64,000 nt of DNA from assembly GCF_015354405.1 (NCBI RefSeq), contig NZ_JADKYP010000007.1, positions 1 through 64,000 on the forward strand, read 5' to 3'. Within the stretch, counting starts at the first letter, position 1. Each line of letters begins with the position of its first letter. A program made the translations under genes and the position numbers. The notes below the pieces were generated by a model. It worked only from the letters and a program-made list of their open reading frames with translations, was not told the origin of the DNA and searched no databases. This document shows positions 46,393 to 54,638 of this stretch, piece by piece. This DNA comes from Nocardia sp. BSTN01. GTDB lineage: Bacteria > Actinomycetota > Actinomycetes > Mycobacteriales > Mycobacteriaceae.

Positions 46393-47369
46393 GGGCGGCC
46401 ATCTGTCACCGGTACGGGCCACCGGAGAACGTCGAATTGACGGTACTACCGAATCCCGTTGCCGGAGAAGGCGAAATCGTCGTCGACGTGCACGCCGCCG
46501 CGGTCAATTTTCCGGATGTGCTGCTGATCGCGAACAAATATCAACTCCCGATGCCGCTGCCGTATGTTCCCGGAGCCGAACTGGCCGGCGTGGTCCGCAG
46601 CGTAGGAGCCGGCAGCGACCTGTCCGTCGGTGACCGGGTGTACGGACTGCTTCCCGGCGGTGGTGCGTTCGCCGAGCAGGCGGTGCTGCCGGCCAAGGAG
46701 GTGATGCCGATCCCTGCCGGCATGGAATATGCCGAAGCGGCGGCCAGCGGTGTCACGTACCAGACCGCGTTGCACGCTCTCCGATCGGTTGCCCTTGTCC
46801 AGCCCGGTGAATGGGTGGTTGTGCTCGGAGCCGCCGGCGGGGTGGGCTCTGCCACGCTCGATATCGCCCGATTACTCGGGGCGGAAACGGTCGCCGTGGT
46901 CTCCACTGCCGAGAAGGCGCGGTGGTGTCGTGACCGCGGGGCCACAGCGGCGATCGACTACTCGTCCGAAGATCTGCGCGCGCGCATCCGGGAGGCCACG
47001 AACGGTGGCGCACATGTCGTGATCGACCCGGTCGGGGGAAGCCTGTCCGAACCCTGCCTCCGCTCGATGCGCCGGGGCGGGCGCTTCGTGACCCTCGGAT
47101 TCGCTTCCGGGACGATTCCCGCACTGCCACTGAATCTCATCCTGCTCAAAGGGGTGACCGTCATGGGCATGGAAATGCGGACATTCCCCGAGCATGCGCC
47201 CGAGCAATCCCGCTCGGACCTGCAGGAGCTTCGACACCTGTTGGCGCAAGGGCTGATTCGCCCGCATATCGGCGCGCGATTCGATCTGAACCAGACGGCC
47301 GCGGCGCTGCGGTACGTCGCCGACCGGCGCGTGCTGGGCAAGGTCGTGATCGACATCGCCCGCGAGTGA
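46389..47369 (+). CDS. NADPH:quinone oxidoreductase-like MDR protein
   Basis: 326 residues, zinc-free medium-chain reductase. AAAVNFPDVLLIANKYQ, PYVPGAELAGVV and the nucleotide motif VLGAAGGVGSATLDIA are typical of the QOR group, and no zinc-binding Cys cluster is present. It could reduce an enoyl-CoA or enone with NADPH. ATG 46389 overlaps the dehydrogenase stop (ATGA). Last gene of the 43270-47369 operon, followed by a long hairpin. Confidence 0.87.
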   Translation: MRAAICHRYGPPENVELTVLPNPVAGEGEIVVDVHAAAVNFPDVLLIANKYQLPMPLPYVPGAELAGVVRSVGAGSDLSVGDRVYGLLPGGGAFAEQAVLPAKEVMPIPAGMEYAEAAASGVTYQTALHALRSVALVQPGEWVVVLGAAGGVGSATLDIARLLGAETVAVVSTAEKARWCRDRGATAAIDYSSEDLRARIREATNGGAHVVIDPVGGSLSEPCLRSMRRGGRFVTLGFASGTIPALPLNLILLKGVTVMGMEMRTFPEHAPEQSRSDLQELRHLLAQGLIRPHIGARFDLNQTAAALRYVADRRVLGKVVIDIARE

Positions 47370-47386
47370 ATCCGATCCTGCGCACC

Positions 47387-47440
47387 GCGGACCCGGTGTG
47401 ACGAGCTGGTGCCACCAGCGACTCGTCATACCGGGTCCGC
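47387..47440. terminator. long bidirectional terminator hairpin
   Basis: GCGGACCCGGTGTGACGAG (47387-47405) pairs with 47422-47440, 18 of 19 bases, and the loop itself contains TGGTGCCACCA, a second small dyad. It lies between the convergent quinone oxidoreductase and crotonase genes and overlaps the crotonase stop codon. Confidence 0.8.
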
Positions 47441-48229
47441 ACCCACGTTTCCCGTCCAGCGGGGCCGGCGCTTCTCGAGGAATGCGGCAACACCCTCCGC
47501 GGCGTCCGGCTCCGCTGCCAAGCGCATGAACATTTCGGTCTCGTAGGCACGCGATGCGCGAAAGTCGGTTCCCTGTGAATGTGCGAGCAGATATTTGCTC
47601 GCGGCTACCGCCCGGGGCGCGGTTCTCTCGACGATATCCCGGGCGATATCCATCGCCCTGTGCAGGACCTCGCCACGGTCGACACATTCGTTGCAGACCC
47701 CGAGGCGGACGGCCTCGGCACCATCGATGCGGCGACCGGTGAGCAGGAGATCACTGGCTACCCCATGGCCGGCGATTCGCGGCAGTATCCAGTGGGCCCC
47801 CATTTCGGGGGTGACGCCCAGCCGGGTCATCGGTATGGCAAGCCGCGCGTCGCGGGCCACGATCCGCAGATCGCACAGCAGACTCGAGGTGAGGCCGATA
47901 CCGATCGCGTCTCCGTTGATAGCGGCGATGACAGGTTTGCGCACATCGTTCGGTGTCACCAGCTCACGCAGTATCTCGTCGGGCCGTTCGTCCGAACCGG
48001 GTGAGGAGATCGGCCCATCGTCCAGGTCCGCGCCGGCCGAGAAGGTATCCCCGGCCCCGGTGATCACGACAACGCGCACCGAGTCGCTGTTGTCGCAGCG
48101 CCGCAGGGCATCCGACATCTCGTGGATCATCGGAACGGTCCAGCTGTTGCGGCGTTCCGGTCGGTCGAGAGTCACCACCGCGATTCCCTCGGCGGATGAG
48201 AACCGGAGATTGTCGTATCGCACCGTCAC
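47426..48229 (-). CDS. enoyl-CoA hydratase/isomerase-family protein
   Basis: 267 residues from GTG 48229, one base after the synthetase stop; GTG 48223 is an alternative. VTLDRPERRNSW, DTFSAGADLDDG and NGDAIGIGLTSSLLCD mark the crotonase fold. The first Glu is lost (LTSSLLCD) while a Glu occurs in the second loop (LGVTPEMGAHW), the pattern seen in enoyl-CoA isomerases. It is co-transcribed with the acyl-CoA synthetase. Confidence 0.87.
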   Translation of the reverse strand: MTVRYDNLRFSSAEGIAVVTLDRPERRNSWTVPMIHEMSDALRRCDNSDSVRVVVITGAGDTFSAGADLDDGPISSPGSDERPDEILRELVTPNDVRKPVIAAINGDAIGIGLTSSLLCDLRIVARDARLAIPMTRLGVTPEMGAHWILPRIAGHGVASDLLLTGRRIDGAEAVRLGVCNECVDRGEVLHRAMDIARDIVERTAPRAVAASKYLLAHSQGTDFRASRAYETEMFMRLAAEPDAAEGVAAFLEKRRPRWTGNVGADPV

Positions 48230-48230
48230 G

Positions 48231-49775
48231 TCAGTGATCCGCCGGGCCGTCGGCGAGGACCCACGCTCGCAAGTCGTGTTTGCGCAGTTTGCCGGTAGGG
48301 GTGCGGGGCAACTCCTCGGTGACCCGCACCTCGCGTGGCACTTTGTATCCAGCCAGCCGGGAACGGGCGAATTCGATGATGTCCTGGGTGGCCGCTGTCC
48401 CGTCCCGGTTACCGTCGCGGAGTTCGACGACAGCCACGACGCGCTCACCCATCTCCGCATCCGGAATTCCGACGACGCCGACATCCGCGACGGCCGGATG
48501 CATGATCAGCGCGTCCTCGATCTCCTGCGGATAGATGTTGACTCCTCCGGAGATGATCAGATGCGGCCGCCTGTCGCTGAGGTAGAGGTATCCCTCGTCG
48601 TCGAGGTACCCGACATCACCGACCGAGACGCCGCCTCGGCTGTCGGTAGTCGCCGCGGTCTTGCCGGGATCACCGTGATACTCGAACGGCTCGCCACCGG
48701 TGAACCAGATCGTCCCCACTTCGCCTGGCGCCACCTCGTTGCCGTGGTCGTCGGTGACATACGGCGTGCCGATGAGTGGTTTTCCGACCGAGCCGGGCTT
48801 ACGCAGCCACTCCGCTGAGGTGATGGAGGTCGCCCCCATCCCCTCGGTGCTGGAGTAGAACTCGAACAGAATCGGCCCCCACCACTCGATCATCGCCCGC
48901 TTGACCTCGACCGGACACGGCGCCGCGGCGTGTACCGCATGCCGCAGGCTGGACAGGTCGTACCGAGCGCGCAGACTCGCATCGAGTTTCAACATCCGCA
49001 CGAACATCGTGGGAACCCATTGGCTGTGCGTCACGCGATGACGCTCGATCAATGCCAGCGCCTGCTCCGGATCGAACTTCCGCATGACCACGACCGTTCC
49101 GCCACTGCGGTGCACCGCCATGGACCAGCCCAGCGGGGCCGCGTGATACAACGGCGCGGGACAGAGATAGACATCACCCGGCAGGAAACCGAGGCCACCG
49201 CGAAGCCACCGGCCGGGCAGATCGGGATACGTGCCGAGCGGCCCGCCCGGCAGCGGCCGCTGAATGCCCTTGGGGCGGCCGGTCGTTCCCGACGAGTACA
49301 GCAGGAAGTCGCCCTCGCATTCGTCGGCGATCGGCGTTGCCGGTTGACCGTCTCGAATCTCCTCGTAGCTCTCCCAGCCGTCGACCGCGGCACCGATCAT
49401 CAGACGGCCGCTCGGTGCGAAGGCGGCGTCGGCGACAACCGCAGCGGCAACGTCGGCGAGAGTGTCCGACGCGACGATCATGTCCGCGCCACTGTCGCCG
49501 ACAATGTAGCCGGCCTCCGAGGGCGTCAAATGGGAGTTGACCAACACGTAGTAGAGGCCGGCCCGCTGAGCGCCCCATGCCAGTTCGAGAACCTCCACCC
49601 TGTTCTCGGCGAGAATCGCGAGACATCGGCCGGGGCCGAGTCCGCGGGCACGGAGGAGCCGCGCCACCTGATTGGAACGTTCATCGAGCTGACGGTAGGT
49701 GAGAGTATGCCCACCGGGTTCCACTACAACCGCAATCCGGTTCGGATCGCCGACGGCACAAAGTCCCGGATGCAT
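48231..49775 (-). CDS. acyl-CoA synthetase (AMP-forming, FadD-like)
   Basis: 514 residues from ATG 49775, with GAAGGGAAA upstream. Visible: LLYSSGTTGRPKGIQR (P-loop), FYSSTEGMG (A5), RRPHLIISGGVNIYPQEIED (hinge and A8), and catalytic Lys in TPTGKLRKHDLR. It is complete, unlike the truncated copy at 30572. It shares a short promoter region with a TetR gene and probably supplies the CoA ester for the kinase/dehydrogenase modules. Confidence 0.9.
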   Translation of the reverse strand: MHPGLCAVGDPNRIAVVVEPGGHTLTYRQLDERSNQVARLLRARGLGPGRCLAILAENRVEVLELAWGAQRAGLYYVLVNSHLTPSEAGYIVGDSGADMIVASDTLADVAAAVVADAAFAPSGRLMIGAAVDGWESYEEIRDGQPATPIADECEGDFLLYSSGTTGRPKGIQRPLPGGPLGTYPDLPGRWLRGGLGFLPGDVYLCPAPLYHAAPLGWSMAVHRSGGTVVVMRKFDPEQALALIERHRVTHSQWVPTMFVRMLKLDASLRARYDLSSLRHAVHAAAPCPVEVKRAMIEWWGPILFEFYSSTEGMGATSITSAEWLRKPGSVGKPLIGTPYVTDDHGNEVAPGEVGTIWFTGGEPFEYHGDPGKTAATTDSRGGVSVGDVGYLDDEGYLYLSDRRPHLIISGGVNIYPQEIEDALIMHPAVADVGVVGIPDAEMGERVVAVVELRDGNRDGTAATQDIIEFARSRLAGYKVPREVRVTEELPRTPTGKLRKHDLRAWVLADGPADH

Positions 49776-49859
49776 GTCGTTTCCCTTCTTCGCCGGCGGC
49801 ATGGGTCGGACACCCGCACGAGAATCGAGCCGTGGTCCCGGCGCGACCTCAGCCGAACA

Positions 49860-49900
49860 CCACCGACTTGACACTGACTGACAAAATAGACATGGTATGA
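49860..49900. promoter_or_regulatory. divergent promoter with TTGACA/TGACAA dyad
   Basis: TTGACACTGACTGACAA at 49868-49884, an imperfect inverted repeat, lies between the acyl-CoA synthetase start and the TetR start. It resembles elements at 43211 and 62579, which suggests shared control. Confidence 0.5.
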
Positions 49901-49984
49901 CCCTCATGTCAATGGGGATAGGCTCCCGATGGCAGGCATGCCGATGCCACGATGACACTGCACATTCGCTATCCGAGGAGCCGT

Positions 49985-50620
49985 ATGCTTCCCGATCCCT
50001 CCGGATCCGCCGACTCGGGGCCCGAAGGGCTTCCGGGACGCCAGACGCTTCGAACTCGACGCCGCCAGTTGATCCAGGACGATATTGCCCGAATAGCAAT
50101 TCGGATGTTTCTGGAACGCGGCTACGACGCCGTGTCGGTCGATGACATAGCGGCGGCAGCGGGAATGTCGCAACGCACCTTCTTCCGGTACTTCCCGACG
50201 AAAGACGAGGTGCTGCGCCGCTACCGGCGTTCGTTGCGAGAGGCACTGCTGAGCGCTCTGCAGGGGCGGCCCGCGCAGGAAGGCGCCGTCGCGGCCCTGC
50301 GCGCCGCGTACGGGCAGACGTCGGAGGTGGATGCCAGTAGCCGTCCGCGCGTGCACGCGTTGGCGCGCCTTCTCATCGAGGCGTCCGATGTCTGGGCCAA
50401 GGACATGGGCGAAACCATCCTCGACGACTCCGTCCCTGCGGAACTTTCGCGGCGCGCCGGCGCGGACACCGACGGTCTGCGCGTGACAGTGCTCGCCGCG
50501 GCGATATCCAGTGCCGCGCTCATCGGCTGGAACAACTGGGTCACCTCGGACGGAACCGATAATCCGGCGGACTACGTGGTTGCCGCGATCGACATGCTCG
50601 GGCTCGACATCAGCGATTGA
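49985..50620 (+). CDS. TetR-family regulator
   Basis: 211 residues. ATG 49985 has GAGGAG upstream. HTH: VDDIAAAAGMSQRTFFRYFP at about 52-71, with the preceding helix AIRMFLERGYDAVS; this is the AcrR-like group with the TFFRYF signature. It probably controls the divergent synthetase-crotonase pair and perhaps the other two operons with the TGTC/GACA element. Its 3' end overlaps the convergent CoA transferase gene by 11 bases. Confidence 0.87.
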   Translation: MLPDPSGSADSGPEGLPGRQTLRTRRRQLIQDDIARIAIRMFLERGYDAVSVDDIAAAAGMSQRTFFRYFPTKDEVLRRYRRSLREALLSALQGRPAQEGAVAALRAAYGQTSEVDASSRPRVHALARLLIEASDVWAKDMGETILDDSVPAELSRRAGADTDGLRVTVLAAAISSAALIGWNNWVTSDGTDNPADYVVAAIDMLGLDISD

Positions 50621-52013
50621 TCGAGTACCGGCGCAGCACCGCGGCGGTATCGGCACCAAGTGGCCGAGCGGTAGCGCTCACCTGCGGCGGCAACGGCGGC
50701 AGGACGGCCTGCCCGCGGCGCAGCCGGGGACAATCGACTACCCATTGCGTCCCGGTTCGGGTGACCTCGTGAATCCCGTGACCCCGATACGGCGCAGCCG
50801 CGAACGAAGCCGCTACATCTCTCATCGACAGGTCGATCAGGTGGCCGCCGCCGCGGGCGACCGATGCTGCCACGCCGAGTGCCGCACTCAGTCCGCTCAA
50901 CGGATCGGCGACCGCGTCGGCGCAGAAGACGGGCTGATTGCGACTCCAGCCGACCAATGCGCCCGCAACGGCCGCGTCATCGCCGAATGCGACCCACTCG
51001 GGTCGCTTGCGCCCGTAGCCGGTGATGCTCACCCATACCTTCCCCGGTCGGTGAGTGAGCGCTTCGGGCGCCAGACCCAGGTGTGCGAGGGCTCTGGGCC
51101 GAGAGGCCTCGATCACGATGTCTGCCGCCGCGATCAGATCCGCCACCACCGCTCGACCGGACGGCGAATGGAAGTCGACGGCCACGCTCTCATGGCCGGC
51201 GTGGAGCCAGTCGAAGAACATCGGGTTTCCGCGCCGCGCACCGTCCGGGCGTCGTGTGCTCTCGACCTTCACCACTGTTGCCCCCGCCTGTCCGAGCAGA
51301 TGCGCGCACAACGGCCCCGCCCACAGCGACGACAAATCGACAACGAGCGATCGATCCAGCCGGGTAGTCGAACGCGGTGGCGCGATCCGGGTCACCCGCC
51401 ATGGTCGTTCCGGACAGTCGGGCTCGGTGGGCAACGCGGCCGCCGGCATCCCGAGTGAGCGAACCCGGGCCGCGAAATCACCGGCGTCTTCGACCGACGC
51501 GGCTGCCGACATCTCGTCCCACGGATCCCCGACCTCGGCTCTCCCGACCACAGCCGGCACCAGGTCGACATCATCCTCACGCGCCAAAGTCACTGCGCAC
51601 CAACCTGTTCGAGCACGCAGCAGCCGGGTCGCCCCACCCGCCGAGGTGTGACCTCGCCGAGTGAATCCCAGCAGACCCGCCCGACCTGTCAGCAAGCGAG
51701 CCGGATCGGGCGTGACGTCGCGGCCCGTCCAGGCGGCCAGAGCACCGAACGCATTCGCCACGTCGACCAGTAACGCCGGCAGGGCCGCAGGGCCGAGAAC
51801 CGGTGCGCCATCCGCATGACCGGACAACGCCACCGCCCCGGAACCGGCCCAATCCATGACCGGGCACGACAGTCCCGCATCCGATTTCGTCGCCGTGCTC
51901 GGCACCGAGCCGATCGGCTCCAGCCAACGGCGCAAGAGTCCGGCAAGCCCATCGTCGAACACAATGGCACGGTATCCCGACCGGCTACCTGGTGCGAGCC
52001 GGTTCCCTTGCAT
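50610..52013 (-). CDS. CaiB/BaiF-family CoA transferase with swapped halves
   Basis: 467 residues. The motif that normally starts a CaiB protein, VVDLSSLWAGPLCAHLLG followed by VVKVES, is here at about residue 225. The first 220 residues (SGAVALSGHADGAPVLGPA, then LRARTGWCAVTLAREDDVDL) look like the portion normally placed C-terminally. This order occurs in a recognised actinobacterial subgroup. The family moves CoA between acids or acts as racemase; the racemase triad of the 23988 protein is not evident. ATG 52013 has only a weak ribosome binding site, so the start could be lower. Confidence 0.78.
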   Translation of the reverse strand: MQGNRLAPGSRSGYRAIVFDDGLAGLLRRWLEPIGSVPSTATKSDAGLSCPVMDWAGSGAVALSGHADGAPVLGPAALPALLVDVANAFGALAAWTGRDVTPDPARLLTGRAGLLGFTRRGHTSAGGATRLLRARTGWCAVTLAREDDVDLVPAVVGRAEVGDPWDEMSAAASVEDAGDFAARVRSLGMPAAALPTEPDCPERPWRVTRIAPPRSTTRLDRSLVVDLSSLWAGPLCAHLLGQAGATVVKVESTRRPDGARRGNPMFFDWLHAGHESVAVDFHSPSGRAVVADLIAAADIVIEASRPRALAHLGLAPEALTHRPGKVWVSITGYGRKRPEWVAFGDDAAVAGALVGWSRNQPVFCADAVADPLSGLSAALGVAASVARGGGHLIDLSMRDVAASFAAAPYRGHGIHEVTRTGTQWVVDCPRLRRGQAVLPPLPPQVSATARPLGADTAAVLRRYSINR

Positions 52014-52330
52014 TTCCGAGAATCACCGGTCCGCCGGCGGTAGACAGACCCTCGCAGGGAACCGGTCCGAGCCGCTGGTTGGGCAGGTCGCAACGGCTGT
52101 GAAACCGAAACGAGCCCACCCCAGGTGGCCGCGGACGTGACAGCGTTGACATCCCCCTGCCCGACCGACCGGAGCCGAGGTCGTGTCCGACGCCATCAGC
52201 GGAGGCGGCCACACGTGGCCCTGGCACCGTTCGCCGAGAACGGTGTCGGTATCACATGCCCCGTCTCGCCCGGCGGCTCTTTCAACTCGGTGAGTAACGG
52301 TCCCGCACCCGCGACACGACGGCTCCCCGG
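52014..52330. other. 317-base intergenic stretch without a supported gene
   Basis: Lies between the starts of the CoA transferase (minus) and the stop of the PucR-like gene (minus). Only short low-quality open frames are present. No hairpin, repeat or operator stands out; it presumably holds the promoter of the CoA transferase gene. Confidence 0.4.
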
Positions 52331-53374
52331 CTACGTCGACACGGACGGGCCCGTCGGTTCGATGCGCGCGATGACGGCAGAGCGAAGGTAACACTGGCCG
52401 CTGGGCGTGAACGGGTCCAGGCCCGTCAACTCCCGGATCCGCCTGAGCCGGTAGTCGACCGTATTCACGTGGATGTTCAACATTCGCGCCACTCGTCGTC
52501 GTGAAAGGTTGTCACGCAGGTGCAGTCGCAAGGTGTCGACGAGGATGGGATACTTCTCGAGCGGATCCAGCAAGGCGGCCAGTCGATCACGGGCCGGGCT
52601 CTGGCGGGTCAGCTGGTATTCCAATGCGAGGTCGTCGAAGGTGTACAGCCGTCCGAACCGGCCGCAGGAGAGCGCTACCGCGAGCAGTTCGTGGGCTTGG
52701 CGCGCCGCCAGCGGAATGTCCGTCGTCGCGGCTTCGACCGCGGCCGCCGTCAACGGTGCCCCCACAACTTCGGTCAGACGAGGAATCGCTTTCGCCGCAA
52801 CGTCATCGGTTCCCGCATCGGGCCACAGGACGGTGCCGCCCTCCGTGGACAACCTCGACAGCACGCCTTCGCCATGGTCGGCCAGCGCGATTCGGATTCG
52901 ATCCGCGACATGCGTCGAGCCGGGGCGATACGCACGCGAGGACGGCGGAATGGACAGCGCCACCACACAATAGGATCGAGCTACGCCGATGCCGCAGTCA
53001 CGAGCCAGGCCGTCGGGCCAATCGCCGGCGAGCAGGGCCGCGGTAAGCAGCCGCAACTTCGGATCCGGTGGATCACATCTCTCGCCGAGATACACCTCGG
53101 ACAGCACCGCTGTCGCGACCGCGAAGTCGTCGACGATGGCTTCGACACCACGGATCGTCGTCGCGCGCTGAGGAATCTGCAGGAGAGCGAAATTCAAGCC
53201 TTTGCGCAATTCGGACTGAACCGTCGCCAGCGAAACGCCGGCGGCCGCCCAGCGAGCCGCAAGCTCTTCGAGGCGCCGAGTTGTGGCGGTCCTGTTTCTG
53301 CCGATCACCATCGAAGAGACGAGGTCACGGCAGATGAGTGACAGCCGGCCTTCACAGTCCGGACCGCTCACCAC
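52331..53374 (-). CDS. PucR/CdaR-like transcriptional regulator
   Basis: About 347 residues; the start is unsure (GTG 53374 or 53371, or TTG 53392). The C-terminal HTH is clear: LHLRDNLSRRRVARMLNIHV followed by NTVDYRLRRIRELTGLDP (about 298-335), the PucR-type DNA-binding end. The middle has the GGDEF-like CdaR fold region (YCVVALSIPPSS, then LWPDAGTDDVAAKA), and the N-terminal part is helical. Such proteins activate catabolic genes for purines, amino acids or other small molecules. It is divergent from the 53538 operon across a strong palindrome, so it may control that operon. Confidence 0.83.
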   Translation of the reverse strand: MVSGPDCEGRLSLICRDLVSSMVIGRNRTATTRRLEELAARWAAAGVSLATVQSELRKGLNFALLQIPQRATTIRGVEAIVDDFAVATAVLSEVYLGERCDPPDPKLRLLTAALLAGDWPDGLARDCGIGVARSYCVVALSIPPSSRAYRPGSTHVADRIRIALADHGEGVLSRLSTEGGTVLWPDAGTDDVAAKAIPRLTEVVGAPLTAAAVEAATTDIPLAARQAHELLAVALSCGRFGRLYTFDDLALEYQLTRQSPARDRLAALLDPLEKYPILVDTLRLHLRDNLSRRRVARMLNIHVNTVDYRLRRIRELTGLDPFTPSGQCYLRSAVIARIEPTGPSVST

Positions 53375-53484
53375 GTCGCCCGACCGGCGCAATAGCCGAC
53401 GATCATGCTCCCCGCGCTGAGAAAATCCATAGATCCGTCACACACGATCACATCACCATCGGTACGTTTCATTGCTTCGAACCT

Positions 53485-53515
53485 CACAGAACTAGCCGAT
53501 CGACTAGTATTACAG
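53485..53515. promoter_or_regulatory. 18-base palindrome in divergent promoter
   Basis: ACTAGCCGATCGACTAGT at 53491-53508 is an inverted repeat with one mismatched pair. TAGTAT at 53505-53510 fits a -10 box, so a bound protein would block or position RNA polymerase for the gene at 53538. The PucR-like gene across the region is the nearest candidate regulator. Confidence 0.6.
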
Positions 53516-53537
53516 GACACACGATAGCACTCTCTCC

Positions 53538-54638
53538 ATGTTCGTGAATGCCGATCTCGAGCACGGACGTCACCTCGATGCGGAGCCGTATAGCCTGTGG
53601 CACGTGCACCCGGTCGAGATCGATTCCCTCACCCTGCAGCAGGACGGCCGGCTGAACGGCGCAATCCGGCATCTGGTCCTGGAAGAGTGGCACGGCGCCG
53701 ACCCGGCAGCGATCGCGCGCGCGGCCGCCGCGATGAATCGCTCGTTGCCCCTCACGATCGGTATAGCGACCACGAATCCGCCCGTCGACCTGGAGCCCTT
53801 GCTTTCGGCCACAGCGTGGACTCTGTGCGGCCCCCACGTGGACGCCGACGCACCTCAACTCGTGCGAGTGGACGACCCCTGGCACACGTACGGCGAGATC
53901 GAAGATATCGCCGGCAGGTTCCCGCAGACGGTCGTCGCACTGGGTCAGCTGCTGCGACAAACACCGATGCTGGACACACTCCCAGGGCTGGCGGCCGAAG
54001 CGAGCACCTACTCGATGTTGCTGGGCGGCAAGGAATTCGCCGCGTGGTCGGCCGCGCGGAAACCGGCACAGCCGGTGCGACCGACGCAACGCCCGCTCGT
54101 ATCCGCGGCGCGTCACGGCGGGCTGCTGTCGGTGGTACTGGACGACCCTCGACGCCGCAATCCCCTGAGTTTTCGCCTGCGCGACGAACTGTTCGACGTG
54201 CTCGAGGTCGCCGCACTGGACGAGACCGTGGAACAGGTCGAACTGACCGGCAGCGGACCGATCTTCTGCAGTGGCGGCGATCTTAGCGAATTCGGCACGG
54301 CCACGGACTTGGTCGCCGCCTACCTCGTGCGATTGCACCGGGCGCCGTGGCGGCTCATCGACCGAGTCCGGGACAAGGTCACCGTCCACACGCACGGAGC
54401 GGCGATCGGCGCCGGAATCGAAATGGCCGCTTTCGCCGGCCGCATCACCGCCACCGCGGACACATTCTTCCAACTCCCCGAGGTCACGATGGGTCTCGTT
54501 CCAGGCGCCGGCGGCACCGTCGGTGTCACGCGCAGGATCGGCCGCTGGCGCGCCGCATGGATGATGGTGAGCGGTCGGCGTATCGACTCCGCCACCGCAG
54601 TGCACTGGGGTTTGGTCGATGAACTCCGCGAAGCGTGA
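53538..54638 (+). CDS. enoyl-CoA hydratase/isomerase-family protein with long N-terminal part
   Basis: 366 residues. A crotonase domain fills the second half, from about 190: LLSVVLDDPRRRNPLS, GPIFCSGGDLSEF, HGAAIGAGIEMAAFAG, and FFQLPEVTMGLVPGAGG. Both hydratase Glu positions are filled (GIEMAAF, LPEVTMG), so hydratase activity is possible. The first 190 residues are unlike a standard crotonase and carry SLPLTIGIATTNPP and TYSMLLGGKEFAAW; they may be a degenerate crotonase-like half. ATG 53538 has no Shine-Dalgarno. Its last 20 bases overlap the amidohydrolase. Confidence 0.8.
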   Translation: MFVNADLEHGRHLDAEPYSLWHVHPVEIDSLTLQQDGRLNGAIRHLVLEEWHGADPAAIARAAAAMNRSLPLTIGIATTNPPVDLEPLLSATAWTLCGPHVDADAPQLVRVDDPWHTYGEIEDIAGRFPQTVVALGQLLRQTPMLDTLPGLAAEASTYSMLLGGKEFAAWSAARKPAQPVRPTQRPLVSAARHGGLLSVVLDDPRRRNPLSFRLRDELFDVLEVAALDETVEQVELTGSGPIFCSGGDLSEFGTATDLVAAYLVRLHRAPWRLIDRVRDKVTVHTHGAAIGAGIEMAAFAGRITATADTFFQLPEVTMGLVPGAGGTVGVTRRIGRWRAAWMMVSGRRIDSATAVHWGLVDELREA

